A stretch of DNA of 32,175 bases from DATMQA01 sp035566895 (GTDB lineage Bacteria > Verrucomicrobiota > Verrucomicrobiia > Limisphaerales > UBA8199): contig DATMQA010000075.1 in NCBI GenBank assembly GCA_035566895.1, positions 1-32,175 of the forward strand. The letters are read 5' to 3'. A program made the translations under genes and the position numbers. Below the pieces are notes generated by a model that was given only the letters and a program-made list of their open reading frames with translations, did no database searches and was not told the DNA's origin. Shown here in pieces: positions 1 through 8,360 of this stretch (position 1 is its first letter; every line of letters begins with the position of its first letter).

Positions 1-1
1 C

Positions 2-988
2 TCTCCTCGTGAAATCGCCTTCGGCCACAACATGACGACGATTACGTTTCATCTCTCGCGGGCCCTGGGGCGCCAGTGGGGGCCGGGCGATGAGATTGTG
101 GTCACCGAATTGGATCATCACGCCAACGTCGCTCCCTGGCGCGCGTTGGCGAAAGAACGTGGCCTGTCCGTCCGTTCGGTGCCTTTTGATCCCAAGACTA
201 GCGAGTTGGTATGGAGCGAGCTTGAACGCGCCGTGACCCGCCGCACCCGCTTAGTAGCCATGGGTGCGGCTTCGAATGCCATCGGCACCATCTCGCCTGT
301 GCGCGAAGCCGCCCGCCTCGCCCACGCGCACGGCGCGCTTTGTTTCGTGGACGCGGTCCATTACGCCGCGCATGACGTGATTGATGTGAAGGCCATGGAA
401 TGCGATTTTCTCGCCTGTTCTCCCTACAAGTTTTACGGGCCTCATGCGGGAGTGCTCTACGCGCGAGCCGATGTCCTGCAGGCCCTTGACGTCCCCAAAT
501 TGGACCCCGCGCCCAACGACATTCCCGAACGCCTGGAAACCGGAACCCAAAATCACGAAGCCATTGCCGGCTGTGGCGCCGCCGTGGAGTTTCTGGCCTC
601 TCTGTCGCCAGGGAGCACGCGCCGGGAGCGGCTCGTGCGCGCCATGTCGGGATTACACGCGCGCGGCGACCAGTTGGCGGCCCGCCTTTGGACGGGGCTG
701 GCAGAGCTCAAGGGCGTCCGATGTTTTGGCTTGCCTCCCGGGCGGCCGCGCACGCCGACCATTTCCTTTGTCGTGGCCGGCCTTTCTTCGGGCGCGGTCG
801 CGAAGTCGCTGGCGCACGAAGGAATCTTCGCTTCCAACGGCGCATTTTACGCCGACACCGTGGTTGAACGCCTGGGACAAATGCCCGATGGCCTGGTCCG
901 GATTGGCTGCGCCTGTTACACGACCGAAAACGAAATCGCTCGCTTAATCGAAACGATTCGCCGTATCGCCTCCGGCGCGAGAAGATAG
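2..988 (+). CDS. Cysteine desulfurase-like aminotransferase class V protein (5' partial)
   Basis: The reading frame is open from the left edge (residues SPREIAFGHN precede the first visible Met at 32), so the N-terminus lies outside the window. Fold-type I PLP enzyme motifs are present. Counting from the Met at 32, an ELDHHAN segment (about 26-32) should stack on the PLP ring, FVDAVHYAAHD (105-115) supplies the PLP-binding Asp, and SPYKFYGPHAG (130-140) holds the Schiff-base lysine K133. The C-terminus RIGCACYTTENEI resembles the SufS-related 'cysteine desulfurase-like' subfamily rather than housekeeping IscS or SufS. No suf or isc genes are nearby, so a role in Fe-S assembly is not supported by context. 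Substrate is uncertain; selenocysteine-lyase-like or other PLP chemistry is possible. Confidence 0.85.
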   Translation, partial: SPREIAFGHNMTTITFHLSRALGRQWGPGDEIVVTELDHHANVAPWRALAKERGLSVRSVPFDPKTSELVWSELERAVTRRTRLVAMGAASNAIGTISPVREAARLAHAHGALCFVDAVHYAAHDVIDVKAMECDFLACSPYKFYGPHAGVLYARADVLQALDVPKLDPAPNDIPERLETGTQNHEAIAGCGAAVEFLASLSPGSTRRERLVRAMSGLHARGDQLAARLWTGLAELKGVRCFGLPPGRPRTPTISFVVAGLSSGAVAKSLAHEGIFASNGAFYADTVVERLGQMPDGLVRIGCACYTTENEIARLIETIRRIASGARR

Positions 989-1025
989 AACGAGTTCTTT
1001 CCGCTTCCGAAGTCTTCCGGCGGCG

Positions 1026-1679
1026 TCATTCTCCATCCCAGCTATAATCATATCCCGCAGGCGGTTCATAGTCGCACGGATCCGAATCGGAAACACCATC
1101 CCAAAAGATTTTGGTGAAGCCCGCATGCCCATCAACAAAGCTCAGCGCGTCTTTTGCGTTGGAATAGTCATGATTAATCACCGGATGCCACGATCCCCCA
1201 AAAAATGCCGGCCACTCACCCACCAACACCGCCCTGCCCGGACTCTTGATGGAACCCAGCTTCTTGCCCGTGATGCGCTCAATGGCGCCTGGCCCTACCT
1301 CGTAGCCGTTGAAGGTGTAACTCGTGAACGCGTGCCCGATTTGTGTCTTCAGGGTCGGATCCGATGGACATGTGAAGACTTTCTCGGCCGGCGAGGCGGG
1401 GCCTGTCAGCCCCAGGTAACCTTTCACGAGTTGTTTGTAGTAGGCACCCACACCGTTTGGAAACGGATTGGGGTCAGGCAAAACCGGCAAAGCATCCAGG
1501 TAATCATCGGCATAAAGGTGAATCGCCAGGCTGACCTGTCGTAGATTGCCTGCGCAGGAGGTCCGCTTCCCTTTCTCTTTGGCCTGGCTGAGAGCTGGCA
1601 GCAGCAGCGCGGCCAGCACCCCGATGATGGCGATGACGGTCAGCAATTCGATCAGCGTGAAGCCGCGCTTTGTATTCAT
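1026..1679 (-). CDS. Prepilin-type N-terminal cleavage/methylation protein (pseudopilin-like)
   Basis: A 217-residue protein with a textbook type IV prepilin leader: MNTKRG, then F7, T, L, I, E11 and a hydrophobic helix to about residue 30. Prepilin peptidase would cut after G6 and methylate F7; E11 is the conserved Glu+5. Downstream are CAGNLRQVSLAIHLYADDY (42-60) and a C-terminal FVDGHAGFTKIF (181-192). Together these are typical of the large DUF1559-like pseudopilin families of Verrucomicrobia and Planctomycetes. It is probably anchored in the inner membrane by its N-terminal helix with a globular domain outside. It lies 102 bp downstream of the sigma-factor gene on the same strand. No pilus or secretion machinery is adjacent, so its role is unknown. 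Confidence 0.88.
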   Translation of the reverse strand: MNTKRGFTLIELLTVIAIIGVLAALLLPALSQAKEKGKRTSCAGNLRQVSLAIHLYADDYLDALPVLPDPNPFPNGVGAYYKQLVKGYLGLTGPASPAEKVFTCPSDPTLKTQIGHAFTSYTFNGYEVGPGAIERITGKKLGSIKSPGRAVLVGEWPAFFGGSWHPVINHDYSNAKDALSFVDGHAGFTKIFWDGVSDSDPCDYEPPAGYDYSWDGE

Positions 1680-1781
1680 ACTCTCGCAGGAACAGGAGTC
1701 AGCAGTTCATGTCCAGTTGTTCGGCCGCCCGACAACCTCTCGGCTCGTGCGGGGGAACGCTCTCGGTGCGTCGTTTCGCTT

Positions 1782-2963
1782 TCACTTGATGTCCACGCCA
1801 TATTTCCCCGCGTATTTCCACAGGCCTCCAACCTTTCGCATCACGAGGACATCCTTGCCACTGTGCAGGGCCTCAGCCGAGGGTTGCGCATGAATGTGCA
1901 AGTGGATTTCATCAGTGGATAGGACCTCCTTCTGAGTTATTTGGTAGCCAATCATTGCCTTTGCCCAGGCGATGCCCGCTCGCTGAATCTCCTCTTCGGA
2001 TTTCCCCTTCATCCGGTTCTGAAAACGAGCCCATTCTTCGGAGGTTTCGCCGGTCTCGACCTGCTTCCAATCTCCGTTGCTAGCGGCCCACAGCATCGAT
2101 TGAACCGACGCCTCGGGAGTGGAATAGCCGGCAAATGTGAACGGTGATTTCGCCGGCGCCTGTCCGGGATTGGTTTGGCCGTTGACTGTGTGTATCACGA
2201 CAGTGGTGGTGCCCGCAGCTATGAGGACCAGCGCCCCTGCCACGGCGGTCATTTTGAGTTTTGTCCATGCCATAAGCTTCATTGTGGTGTTGATGAGAGA
2301 TAAGGTTGAGGTCGTCACGGTAGCTCCTTTGACGGCAGCGACTGTAACGGAGGTCGCCAGCCCTGCGGGTGCGGCTTGAACGGAATGGGCCGAGATCGCT
2401 CCGCCAATTGCCGTAGCTGAAAATGTCAGCCCGCGTTTAGTAAAGAACGTTCGCAGTTTCTCCAACGCCCGATTCACCCGCATTTTGGCGCCGGCTTCCG
2501 TAGTGCCCAGGGCCGAGCTGATGTCCTTGAAGGTCCGGTCTTCAAAAAATCGGAGCACCACGGCGTTGTGGTCCTTTTCTCCAAGCTGCGCCATGGCCGT
2601 GTCCAGCACGGGTTCGATTTGCCTCCAGGCACTTGATTCAGTTTCGTTCAATTGGGCTCGCATATAGGCTTCTTGTTCCCGGTCTTGCCGGCGGCGGCGC
2701 AGGGTCAAAGCTTTGGCGGCTGCATATCGCGCGGTGCGGTAGAGCCAGCCGGAAACCACCGTCTTGGAACCGAGCGAACCCGCTTTGCGCGCCAGAATGA
2801 TGAAGACCGTTTGCGTAATCTCCTCCGCCAGGTGCGCGTCGCCAACCTGGCGCAACGCAACGGAATAGACCAGGTTGACATGCCTCGACACGAGGGTGGC
2901 AAACGCCTCCTCGGATTTGCATCTCGCATATTGCCGCACCAGGTCCATGTCATCGCTCATCAT
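1782..2963 (-). CDS. ECF-type sigma-70 factor fused to a membrane-anchored C-terminal domain
   Basis: A 393-residue protein. Residues about 15-95 form sigma region 2 (EEITQTVFIILARKA; WLYRTARYAA) and about 119-175 form region 4 with its helix-turn-helix (FKDISSALGTTEAGAKMRVN). Unlike a standard ECF factor of under 200 residues, it continues with an Ala/Thr-rich linker, a transmembrane helix (about 238-260) and an outer domain of about 130 residues (FTFAGYSTPEASVQSMLWAA at 275-294). The architecture suggests a sigma factor that senses the outside directly, or is held at the membrane, without a separate anti-sigma factor. Similar fusions are known in Verrucomicrobia. The start is ATG at 2963, or ATG three bases downstream. 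It may control the pseudopilin gene that follows; this is inferred from position only. Confidence 0.9.
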   Translation of the reverse strand: MMSDDMDLVRQYARCKSEEAFATLVSRHVNLVYSVALRQVGDAHLAEEITQTVFIILARKAGSLGSKTVVSGWLYRTARYAAAKALTLRRRRQDREQEAYMRAQLNETESSAWRQIEPVLDTAMAQLGEKDHNAVVLRFFEDRTFKDISSALGTTEAGAKMRVNRALEKLRTFFTKRGLTFSATAIGGAISAHSVQAAPAGLATSVTVAAVKGATVTTSTLSLINTTMKLMAWTKLKMTAVAGALVLIAAGTTTVVIHTVNGQTNPGQAPAKSPFTFAGYSTPEASVQSMLWAASNGDWKQVETGETSEEWARFQNRMKGKSEEEIQRAGIAWAKAMIGYQITQKEVLSTDEIHLHIHAQPSAEALHSGKDVLVMRKVGGLWKYAGKYGVDIK

Positions 2964-3094
2964 TCCATCTATACATCCACGCAGACGTGAAAAAGTAACA
3001 GTTTTTTTCGAACCAATTCAGTGCTCTTGCCCGAAGTTCGTTGGCAACAAGTCCCCGCTTGTGTAAATCCATTTTTGATCGTAGATGACTGCTC

Positions 3095-4153
3095 GTGAAA
3101 ACAACCAAGCTCACGCCCTTCATCCTTCACTTGTCGGTGGCCGTCCTGGCCATCCCGTTTGTGCAAGCGCAGCCTTCCCCGTCCACCGCGGGCGAGACCG
3201 GCCCTTATCGGGTCTCCCGGACCTTTCATGTCGGAGGCGACGGCGGCTGGGACTACCTGACCGTCGATGCTGAGCACAAGCTGCTGTACGTTCCGCGCTC
3301 GACGCACACCATGGTTCTCGATGCCGATACCGGCAAAACCGTCGCGGACATTCCCGGCCAGAAGCGCAACCACGGTGTGGCCATCGTCCCTGGCGCCGGC
3401 CGCGGCTTCATTACCGATGGCGCGGACGCTTCTGTCACCGTCTTCGACTTGAAAACCTACGCGGTGCTCGGCAAGGTCAAAACCGCCGCTGATTCCGACG
3501 GAGTTATCTTCGACCCGGCCAGTCGCAAGGTCTTGGTCGTCTGCGGAGATGCCGGGGTGCTGATTCCCATCTCGCCGGATTTGGACCCCGCGACCGGCAA
3601 AGCCGACCCGGCCGTCGAGCTTGGCGGCAAGCCCGAGTTTCTCGCCGCCGATGGGCAAGGCAAAGCCTACATCAACCTCGTGGACAAAGACCAGGTCGCG
3701 GTCGTGGACACTAGGACCATGAAGGTCGTTAACAAATGGTCCACCACCCCCGGCGGTTCTCCGGTCGGGATGTCGATGGATCTCGCGCGGCGTCGCCTGT
3801 TCATCGGATGCCGAAAGCCGCAGAAGTTGGTCGTCATGGACGCCGATGACGGCAAGGTCCTTGCCGATCTCGCGATTGGCGCTGGGGTCGATGCCACAAA
3901 ATTCGACGGCGACGCTTTCGCCAGTTGCGGCGACGGCACTCTAACCGTTGTCCGGGAAACGGCGCCGGGGAAATTCCAGGTCATCCAAACCGTGCAGACT
4001 CCTCGGGGTGCGCGAACCATGGGGCTCGCTCCGGCGGCCCATACGCTCTATCTTCCCACCGCCGAGCTTGAACCTCCGTCCGGCGGCCAGTCTCGACCAC
4101 GTCCAAAACCCGGCACTTTCATGGTCGTTGTGGTAAGCCCCTCCGGCAGATAG
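3095..4153 (+). CDS. Secreted YncE/YVTN-type beta-propeller protein
   Basis: A 352-residue protein that appears to start at GTG (3095); a nearby ATG at 3085 is in another frame. Residues 1-26 form a signal peptide (MKTTKLTPFILHLSVAVLAI, ending in VQAQ), so export to the periplasm or outside is expected. The rest consists of repeated short blades such as DYLTVDAEHKLLYVPRS, TVFDLKTYAVLGKV, VAVVDTRTMKVVNKW and LVVMDADDGKVLADL, typical of YVTN/YncE seven-bladed propellers. No catalytic motif is visible; such proteins often bind ligands or partners. It is transcribed towards the isochorismatase gene, and the 147-bp gap between their ends contains an orphan copy of the 42-bp repeat found at 10.7-11.3 kb. 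Confidence 0.85.
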   Translation: MKTTKLTPFILHLSVAVLAIPFVQAQPSPSTAGETGPYRVSRTFHVGGDGGWDYLTVDAEHKLLYVPRSTHTMVLDADTGKTVADIPGQKRNHGVAIVPGAGRGFITDGADASVTVFDLKTYAVLGKVKTAADSDGVIFDPASRKVLVVCGDAGVLIPISPDLDPATGKADPAVELGGKPEFLAADGQGKAYINLVDKDQVAVVDTRTMKVVNKWSTTPGGSPVGMSMDLARRRLFIGCRKPQKLVVMDADDGKVLADLAIGAGVDATKFDGDAFASCGDGTLTVVRETAPGKFQVIQTVQTPRGARTMGLAPAAHTLYLPTAELEPPSGGQSRPRPKPGTFMVVVVSPSGR

Positions 4154-4202
4154 TGCCTGGTTTGTCTTCGGCATTTTGAGACCTCAAAATCCAAGTCTCG
4201 TA

Positions 4203-4243
4203 TTACCCGGCCCCGATGGCTTGGACATTCTAAACAGCCCGTA
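4203..4243 (+). repeat. Orphan copy of the 42-bp repeat unit
   Basis: Positions 4215-4243 match 11025-11053 inside the large array at 24 of 29 bases by my manual alignment (shared core ACATTC-AAACAGCCCGT). The preceding bases 4203-4214 resemble 11097-11108. The copy lies between two converging genes, so the unit is dispersed in this genome and not confined to the array. Confidence 0.6.
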
Positions 4244-4300
4244 AGGGGGTCACCCGTTGCGCAGCTTGCCGTAACCAGGTCGTCCCCTGGAGCGGCCGGT

Positions 4301-4939
4301 TCAGGCGAGGCGGCCCTTGGCGAATGCCCCCGCTAATTGTCCGACCAGACCGGCAAAAGGCATATCGAGGGCCGCATACAGATCGCCGGCCTTTGGACTC
4401 GCGTTGTCCTTGAGCATTTCCACGGCGACGGTGCAATAGTCGGTGACAATCACGCCAGCTTGAACCATGCGCAGCAGGCCGGTAATGCGCTTGGTTTCGC
4501 TGAAAGTACCGGACGCGTCGATCACGCCATACACATCGTAGCCAATCCCCGTCGCATGGATGGCGGGAAGAGCCAGACAGACCTCAGTTGAAACACCCGC
4601 GATAATGAGCTTCTTGCGGCCCGCCGTTTCCACAGCTTTGGCGAACCGGGGCTCGTCAAATGCATTGACCGTCGTTCGCGCAATGATCTGGACACCGGGC
4701 AAGGCCTCCGCCAGCTCCGGAATGGTAGGCCCCCACATCTGGGGCGAGGTAGCGGTCACGATGGTCGGCACGCCCAACACTTTGGCCGCCTTCGCTAGTG
4801 CGACGACATTATGCTTCAACTCCCCTACGGGGATGTCTCTGACGCCAGTGAACAGCCCAACTTGATGGTCGATGAGAAGTAGAGCGGCATTGTCCGGCGT
4901 AAGCCGCTCCTGGTATCGTTTCGTATTCTGGGATTCCAT
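4301..4939 (-). CDS. Isochorismatase-family cysteine hydrolase (YcaC-like)
   Basis: A 212-residue alpha/beta hydrolase of the isochorismatase/nicotinamidase superfamily. I chose ATG at 4939 because AAAGGA sits just upstream and the frame extended further upstream has no family similarity. From this start, D24 lies in LLIDHQVGLF and the nucleophile C121 in AGVSTEVCLALPA. An arginine (R88, IARTTVNAF) occupies the position where many members have the triad lysine; YcaC-type proteins, as I recall them, also have Arg there. TDASGTF-type strands follow (VIDASGTFSE). The cofactor-independent hydrolysis substrate is unknown. The gene is divergent from the LysR gene with a perfect palindrome between them, so it is the obvious candidate target of that regulator. 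Confidence 0.88.
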   Translation of the reverse strand: MESQNTKRYQERLTPDNAALLLIDHQVGLFTGVRDIPVGELKHNVVALAKAAKVLGVPTIVTATSPQMWGPTIPELAEALPGVQIIARTTVNAFDEPRFAKAVETAGRKKLIIAGVSTEVCLALPAIHATGIGYDVYGVIDASGTFSETKRITGLLRMVQAGVIVTDYCTVAVEMLKDNASPKAGDLYAALDMPFAGLVGQLAGAFAKGRLA

Positions 4940-5002
4940 AGACTCGTCCTTTGGTTTTATCGCAGTATTGGCGGATCGTTGTTTGTTATGTTTCTGGTTA
5001 CG

Positions 5003-5020
5003 CCGTTCCAATTGGAACGG
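5003..5020. promoter_or_regulatory. Perfect 18-bp palindrome, candidate LysR operator
   Basis: CCGTTCCAATTGGAACGG is a perfect 18-bp inverted repeat in the 170-bp gap between the divergent isochorismatase (start 4939) and LysR (start 5110) genes. Its position, 64 bp from one start and 90 bp from the other, fits an autoregulatory operator shared by both promoters. The internal spacing T-N10-A is close to, but not exactly, the classical LysR T-N11-A box. Binding is inferred. Confidence 0.6.
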
Positions 5021-5109
5021 TCATCGTTTCTTACCCTACGTAAAAGGCAGATACAGCGGAAATACTTTGTTGCTTGGCTCATCATGCCCATCGGGCATAC
5101 TTGGAGGAA

Positions 5110-5994
5110 ATGGAACTCCGTCATCTGCGATACTTCGTGGTGGTCGCCGAAGAGCAGAATGTCACGCGCGCGGCGGTCAGGCTTCACGTGTCACAGCCGA
5201 CATTAAGCCGCCAAATCCGCGATTTGGAGGATCAACTTGGTATCGCGCTTTTCGACCGTGGCGCCAAGGCCCTGCGGCTTACCGAAGCCGGTCGTGTTTT
5301 TCTCACTGAAGCTCGCATGGTTTTGGAGCGTGCGGAGGATGCCGTACAAATGGCGAAGGCCGTCGCCGGAGGAAAGCGCGGCGAAATCCACGTCGGCTAC
5401 GCACCATCATTGACGGTCGAACTCCTGCCGCGTGCGCTGAGATATTTCCGGGAGTCTAACCCTGAAGTGCGCGTGGAGCTTCACGATTTGTCGACCCGGG
5501 AAATGTTGCATGGACTGAGAGAAGGAAAGCTCCAGCTGGCTCTGCTGGTGCAGGTGTCGCCAAAGGCTCTGGCGGGATTGGTTTTCGAGGAATTGGAGTG
5601 TCAGCCAGTTTGCGTGGCCGTTCACCCGGCTCACCCGCTGGCGCGAGCGCGTAGAGTTGGGCTGGAACAAGTCGCCAAGGAGCATCTCGTCACCTTCACG
5701 CTGGCGGACTATCCAGAGCATCGGGCATGGATTGCCGACTTGTTTGGGCCACTGAACCGCTCGCCACAGATCGTCGAGGAACACGACGGCATCACCAGCC
5801 TCATCGCGGCGGTCGAATCGGGCAGAGGAGTTGCGCTGATTGCACAGCCGCTCAATGGTCTCGGAAGTCCGAGATTGAAAATTCGCCCGCTGCAACCTGC
5901 ACCACCGCCTCTTGTGGTCGGCATCGCGTACTGCAAGAAACTCCGCTCAACGGCGACGGACAACCTTATTGACGCAGCCAGGCGAACGAAATGA
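5110..5994 (+). CDS. LysR-family transcriptional regulator
   Basis: A 294-residue protein starting at ATG 5110, chosen over an upstream TTG because MELRHLRYFVVVAEEQNVTR is the canonical LysR N-terminus and GGAGG lies directly before it, although only two bases from the ATG. The winged helix-turn-helix spans about residues 1-60 (AAVRLHVSQPTLSRQIRDLE). The substrate-binding domain starts near residue 88 (GEIHVGYAPSLTVELLPRAL) and has the usual two lobes (ALLVQVSP; TLADYPEH; GRGVALIAQPL). It likely regulates the divergent hydrolase gene and itself through the palindrome at 5003-5020. The ligand is unknown; related regulators respond to small aromatic or organic acids, but nothing here proves that. 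Confidence 0.93.
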   Translation: MELRHLRYFVVVAEEQNVTRAAVRLHVSQPTLSRQIRDLEDQLGIALFDRGAKALRLTEAGRVFLTEARMVLERAEDAVQMAKAVAGGKRGEIHVGYAPSLTVELLPRALRYFRESNPEVRVELHDLSTREMLHGLREGKLQLALLVQVSPKALAGLVFEELECQPVCVAVHPAHPLARARRVGLEQVAKEHLVTFTLADYPEHRAWIADLFGPLNRSPQIVEEHDGITSLIAAVESGRGVALIAQPLNGLGSPRLKIRPLQPAPPPLVVGIAYCKKLRSTATDNLIDAARRTK

Positions 5995-6056
5995 GGCTAA
6001 CTAACGGTCGTATTGGCAGATTGCAAAGTGGTATTTTTGGCTAAACCTAAGCTTAA

Positions 6057-8183
6057 ATGACAACAAGGTTGCTTCGGACAATTATTCTTACAAGCTGCGC
6101 CTTGGCTTGGTCGCCCGAGGCACTTTGTTATGGCGGAATCGCCCCGCCGACTGGTGTGCCGTTGCTCGATGAGATGGCCGGTGACTGGGTGGCGATGCAG
6201 CAGGTAGCCAATCCGCCGGACGTTAATAATTTTCGCGACATGCTTCTGATCGACCGGGACCTCACTTCCTTTTTCTGTTATCCCGAAAATTGGTTGTGGA
6301 ACGGTAAGCCGCGTTTTGGTTATCCGCCGATCACGCTGACGATTGCGGGGAAGGAATACCCGGCTACGGAATGCCGCTGGTATCCGTATCGCGCTTTGCG
6401 ACGAAACACCAATTGCGCCGGTCTCGCAGTGGAAACTGACACACGGATGATCAATGAGCAGCGGGCGGTGCTGGTCCGCGTGCAGATCGTCAATCCCTCG
6501 GCGACGAAAACTAAGGTGGAACTTGCTCTGTCCGTTTCAGGCATATTGCAATCGAACAAGATCTCGGTTCTCAACACGAACCAGCGCCCGGGCTTCGTAG
6601 CGGTGATTTGTCCCGCGACGAAACCCGATTCGGTGACGAACGCCGATGGCATCGTCAGTTGGCGTTGGCATGCTGCTATTCCAGGACACGGCAAAAAGGT
6701 GATTGAGTTTGTAGCTGGCGACGGACACGAAGCAAATGCTCAAAATATTCCGGCTGACGTGGCGAAATGGAGCGTGAATTTCTCAAAAGAATTCGACGGT
6801 TTCAAGAAATGCTGGGAGCGGCGCTGGAAGGATGCGTTCACTCCGGGCAATCAGCATTTCTCCGGCAGCCTGCCGGTGCTCGTCACAGAAAATGCCGCGC
6901 TGAAACGGAATTATTACATGGGCATCGTCACGATGCTGGAACTGGAGCGTACGCAGTTTCCGGTGCATCCGCGCTCGTTCATCACCAGCGGCGAGCGCGC
7001 GCCCGGCACGCAGTTTTATTGGGACGCCTCGATGCAGAGCACCGTGTGGGCGTTGCTCGAACCTGCCGGCATGAAAACCACGCTGCGCCGGTGGCTGGTG
7101 CAAAATCCGCGCAGTGGGCAAGTCATCTACCTCACCGAGACCAATGGGTTCGACGCGAAGCACCACAACCATATTATCGGCTATGCTTTCAACGCATGCA
7201 CGATTTTCAAAACCGCGTTGGATTATCTCCGTATCACCGGTGATAAAGCTTTTCTCGATGAGAAGTTGGAGGACAACAAAACCGTGCTTCAGTGCTTCGA
7301 CAAAATGGCCACGGACTGGAAAACTCTCGTCCACCCCGACAGCGGGCTGGCGGACTACGGAGAAAACCAGAACCTGCTTGAATGTGCGCCTGCCTATATC
7401 GGTCGCGTCCCATCCTGTAATGCGCAAAATGTCTGGATGATGCGCCAGGACGCAGCCATTCAAGAGCTCAAAGGCAATGTTTCCCGTGCCCAGGAACTGC
7501 GCGAAGACGCGGAGAAACTTTTGCCCGCCGTGCTGTCGCTATACAAACACGGCGATGGCGTTTGGTATGGTTTACACAGCGACGGCAAGCGTGTTGAACT
7601 GCGGCATTGCGTTGATTACATCTACATCGGCAATGCGCTCCCCAACGACCTTCCGCCTGACATGCGCCGTGAAATGACGGATTTCGTTAAACACGAACTT
7701 CTCACCCGCGATTGGATGCGCGCCATGAGCCTTAAAGACGCTGCCGCTACCGTTTCTGACCGACCCGACCACGGACCCATGGGCGCGTATGATGGCTGGC
7801 CAGCGCTTACGGTCGGCACGATGTGGAGACTGGGCTTTCCGAATGATGCGTTTGATTTTTACTGTCGCACAGCCGTGGTTACGAAGGAAGGGCCGTTCGC
7901 TCAGGCGCGGGAATTCTTTGGACCACAGCGCAAACAATTCGACGCGCCGGTGCGCATTGCCGAGCGCATGGGCTGCATGAAGGAGTGCATCAGCGGCGCG
8001 GCGTTCGCGGATATCGTCGTTAACACGTTCTTCGGTTTCGCGCCATCGCTGGACGGAAAACATCTACTAGCCGACCTTCAGACGCCACGTCCGTTCACCG
8101 GCAAATTATTGAATGTGTCCACACGCGGAAAAAAGTTCACCATCAGCGCTGGAGATTTTGGTGCTGATTGCGCCAATAATTAA
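6057..8183 (+). CDS. Exported (alpha/alpha)6-barrel glycoside hydrolase-like protein
   Basis: A 708-residue protein. The N-terminus (MTTRLLRTIILTSCALAWSP, then EALC) is either an ordinary signal peptide or a lipoprotein signal, since LTSC at 11-14 fits a lipobox. A beta-sandwich-like region covers about 60-260. From about 275 a helical-hairpin domain follows with glycosidase-style motifs: GTQFYWDASMQSTVWALLEP (317-336), HHNHIIGYAF (369-378), LADYGENQNLLEC (431-443) and GAYDGWPALTVGTMWRLGF (577-595). These resemble the six-hairpin glycosidases around GH63 and mannosylglycerate-hydrolase-like families; I cannot assign a GH number. It is followed, after 177 bp, by a second exported glycosidase on the same strand, suggesting joint breakdown of one polysaccharide. 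The substrate is unknown. Confidence 0.72.
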   Translation: MTTRLLRTIILTSCALAWSPEALCYGGIAPPTGVPLLDEMAGDWVAMQQVANPPDVNNFRDMLLIDRDLTSFFCYPENWLWNGKPRFGYPPITLTIAGKEYPATECRWYPYRALRRNTNCAGLAVETDTRMINEQRAVLVRVQIVNPSATKTKVELALSVSGILQSNKISVLNTNQRPGFVAVICPATKPDSVTNADGIVSWRWHAAIPGHGKKVIEFVAGDGHEANAQNIPADVAKWSVNFSKEFDGFKKCWERRWKDAFTPGNQHFSGSLPVLVTENAALKRNYYMGIVTMLELERTQFPVHPRSFITSGERAPGTQFYWDASMQSTVWALLEPAGMKTTLRRWLVQNPRSGQVIYLTETNGFDAKHHNHIIGYAFNACTIFKTALDYLRITGDKAFLDEKLEDNKTVLQCFDKMATDWKTLVHPDSGLADYGENQNLLECAPAYIGRVPSCNAQNVWMMRQDAAIQELKGNVSRAQELREDAEKLLPAVLSLYKHGDGVWYGLHSDGKRVELRHCVDYIYIGNALPNDLPPDMRREMTDFVKHELLTRDWMRAMSLKDAAATVSDRPDHGPMGAYDGWPALTVGTMWRLGFPNDAFDFYCRTAVVTKEGPFAQAREFFGPQRKQFDAPVRIAERMGCMKECISGAAFADIVVNTFFGFAPSLDGKHLLADLQTPRPFTGKLLNVSTRGKKFTISAGDFGADCANN

Positions 8184-8308
8184 CGCAGCTATTCCTGTGA
8201 TCAATTCTTCGCTGGGTGCATGATCGGGGCAGCGATGAACCCTGCAATGAATTGCGAAACGGAAGGGAACAGTCAGCTTGCGAGCAACCAACTCCACCAC
8301 CGTGACGC

Positions 8309-8328
8309 GATCCCCCCGTTTTCGGGGA
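8309..8328 (+). terminator. Weak hairpin between the two glycosidase genes
   Basis: ATCCCC and GGGGAT pair around CCGTTTTC, giving a short GC stem about 125 bp after the first glycosidase stop. No run of T follows, so at best it is a weak terminator or an mRNA-stabilising hairpin. Confidence 0.3.
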
Positions 8329-8360
8329 TGGTTTCAACTGCGAACCTTCGGTAACATTCT

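Noticed and set aside
444..947. Long plus-strand frame inside the PLP enzyme gene
   Set aside because: It is a shadow frame of a GC-rich gene with no protein-family features.
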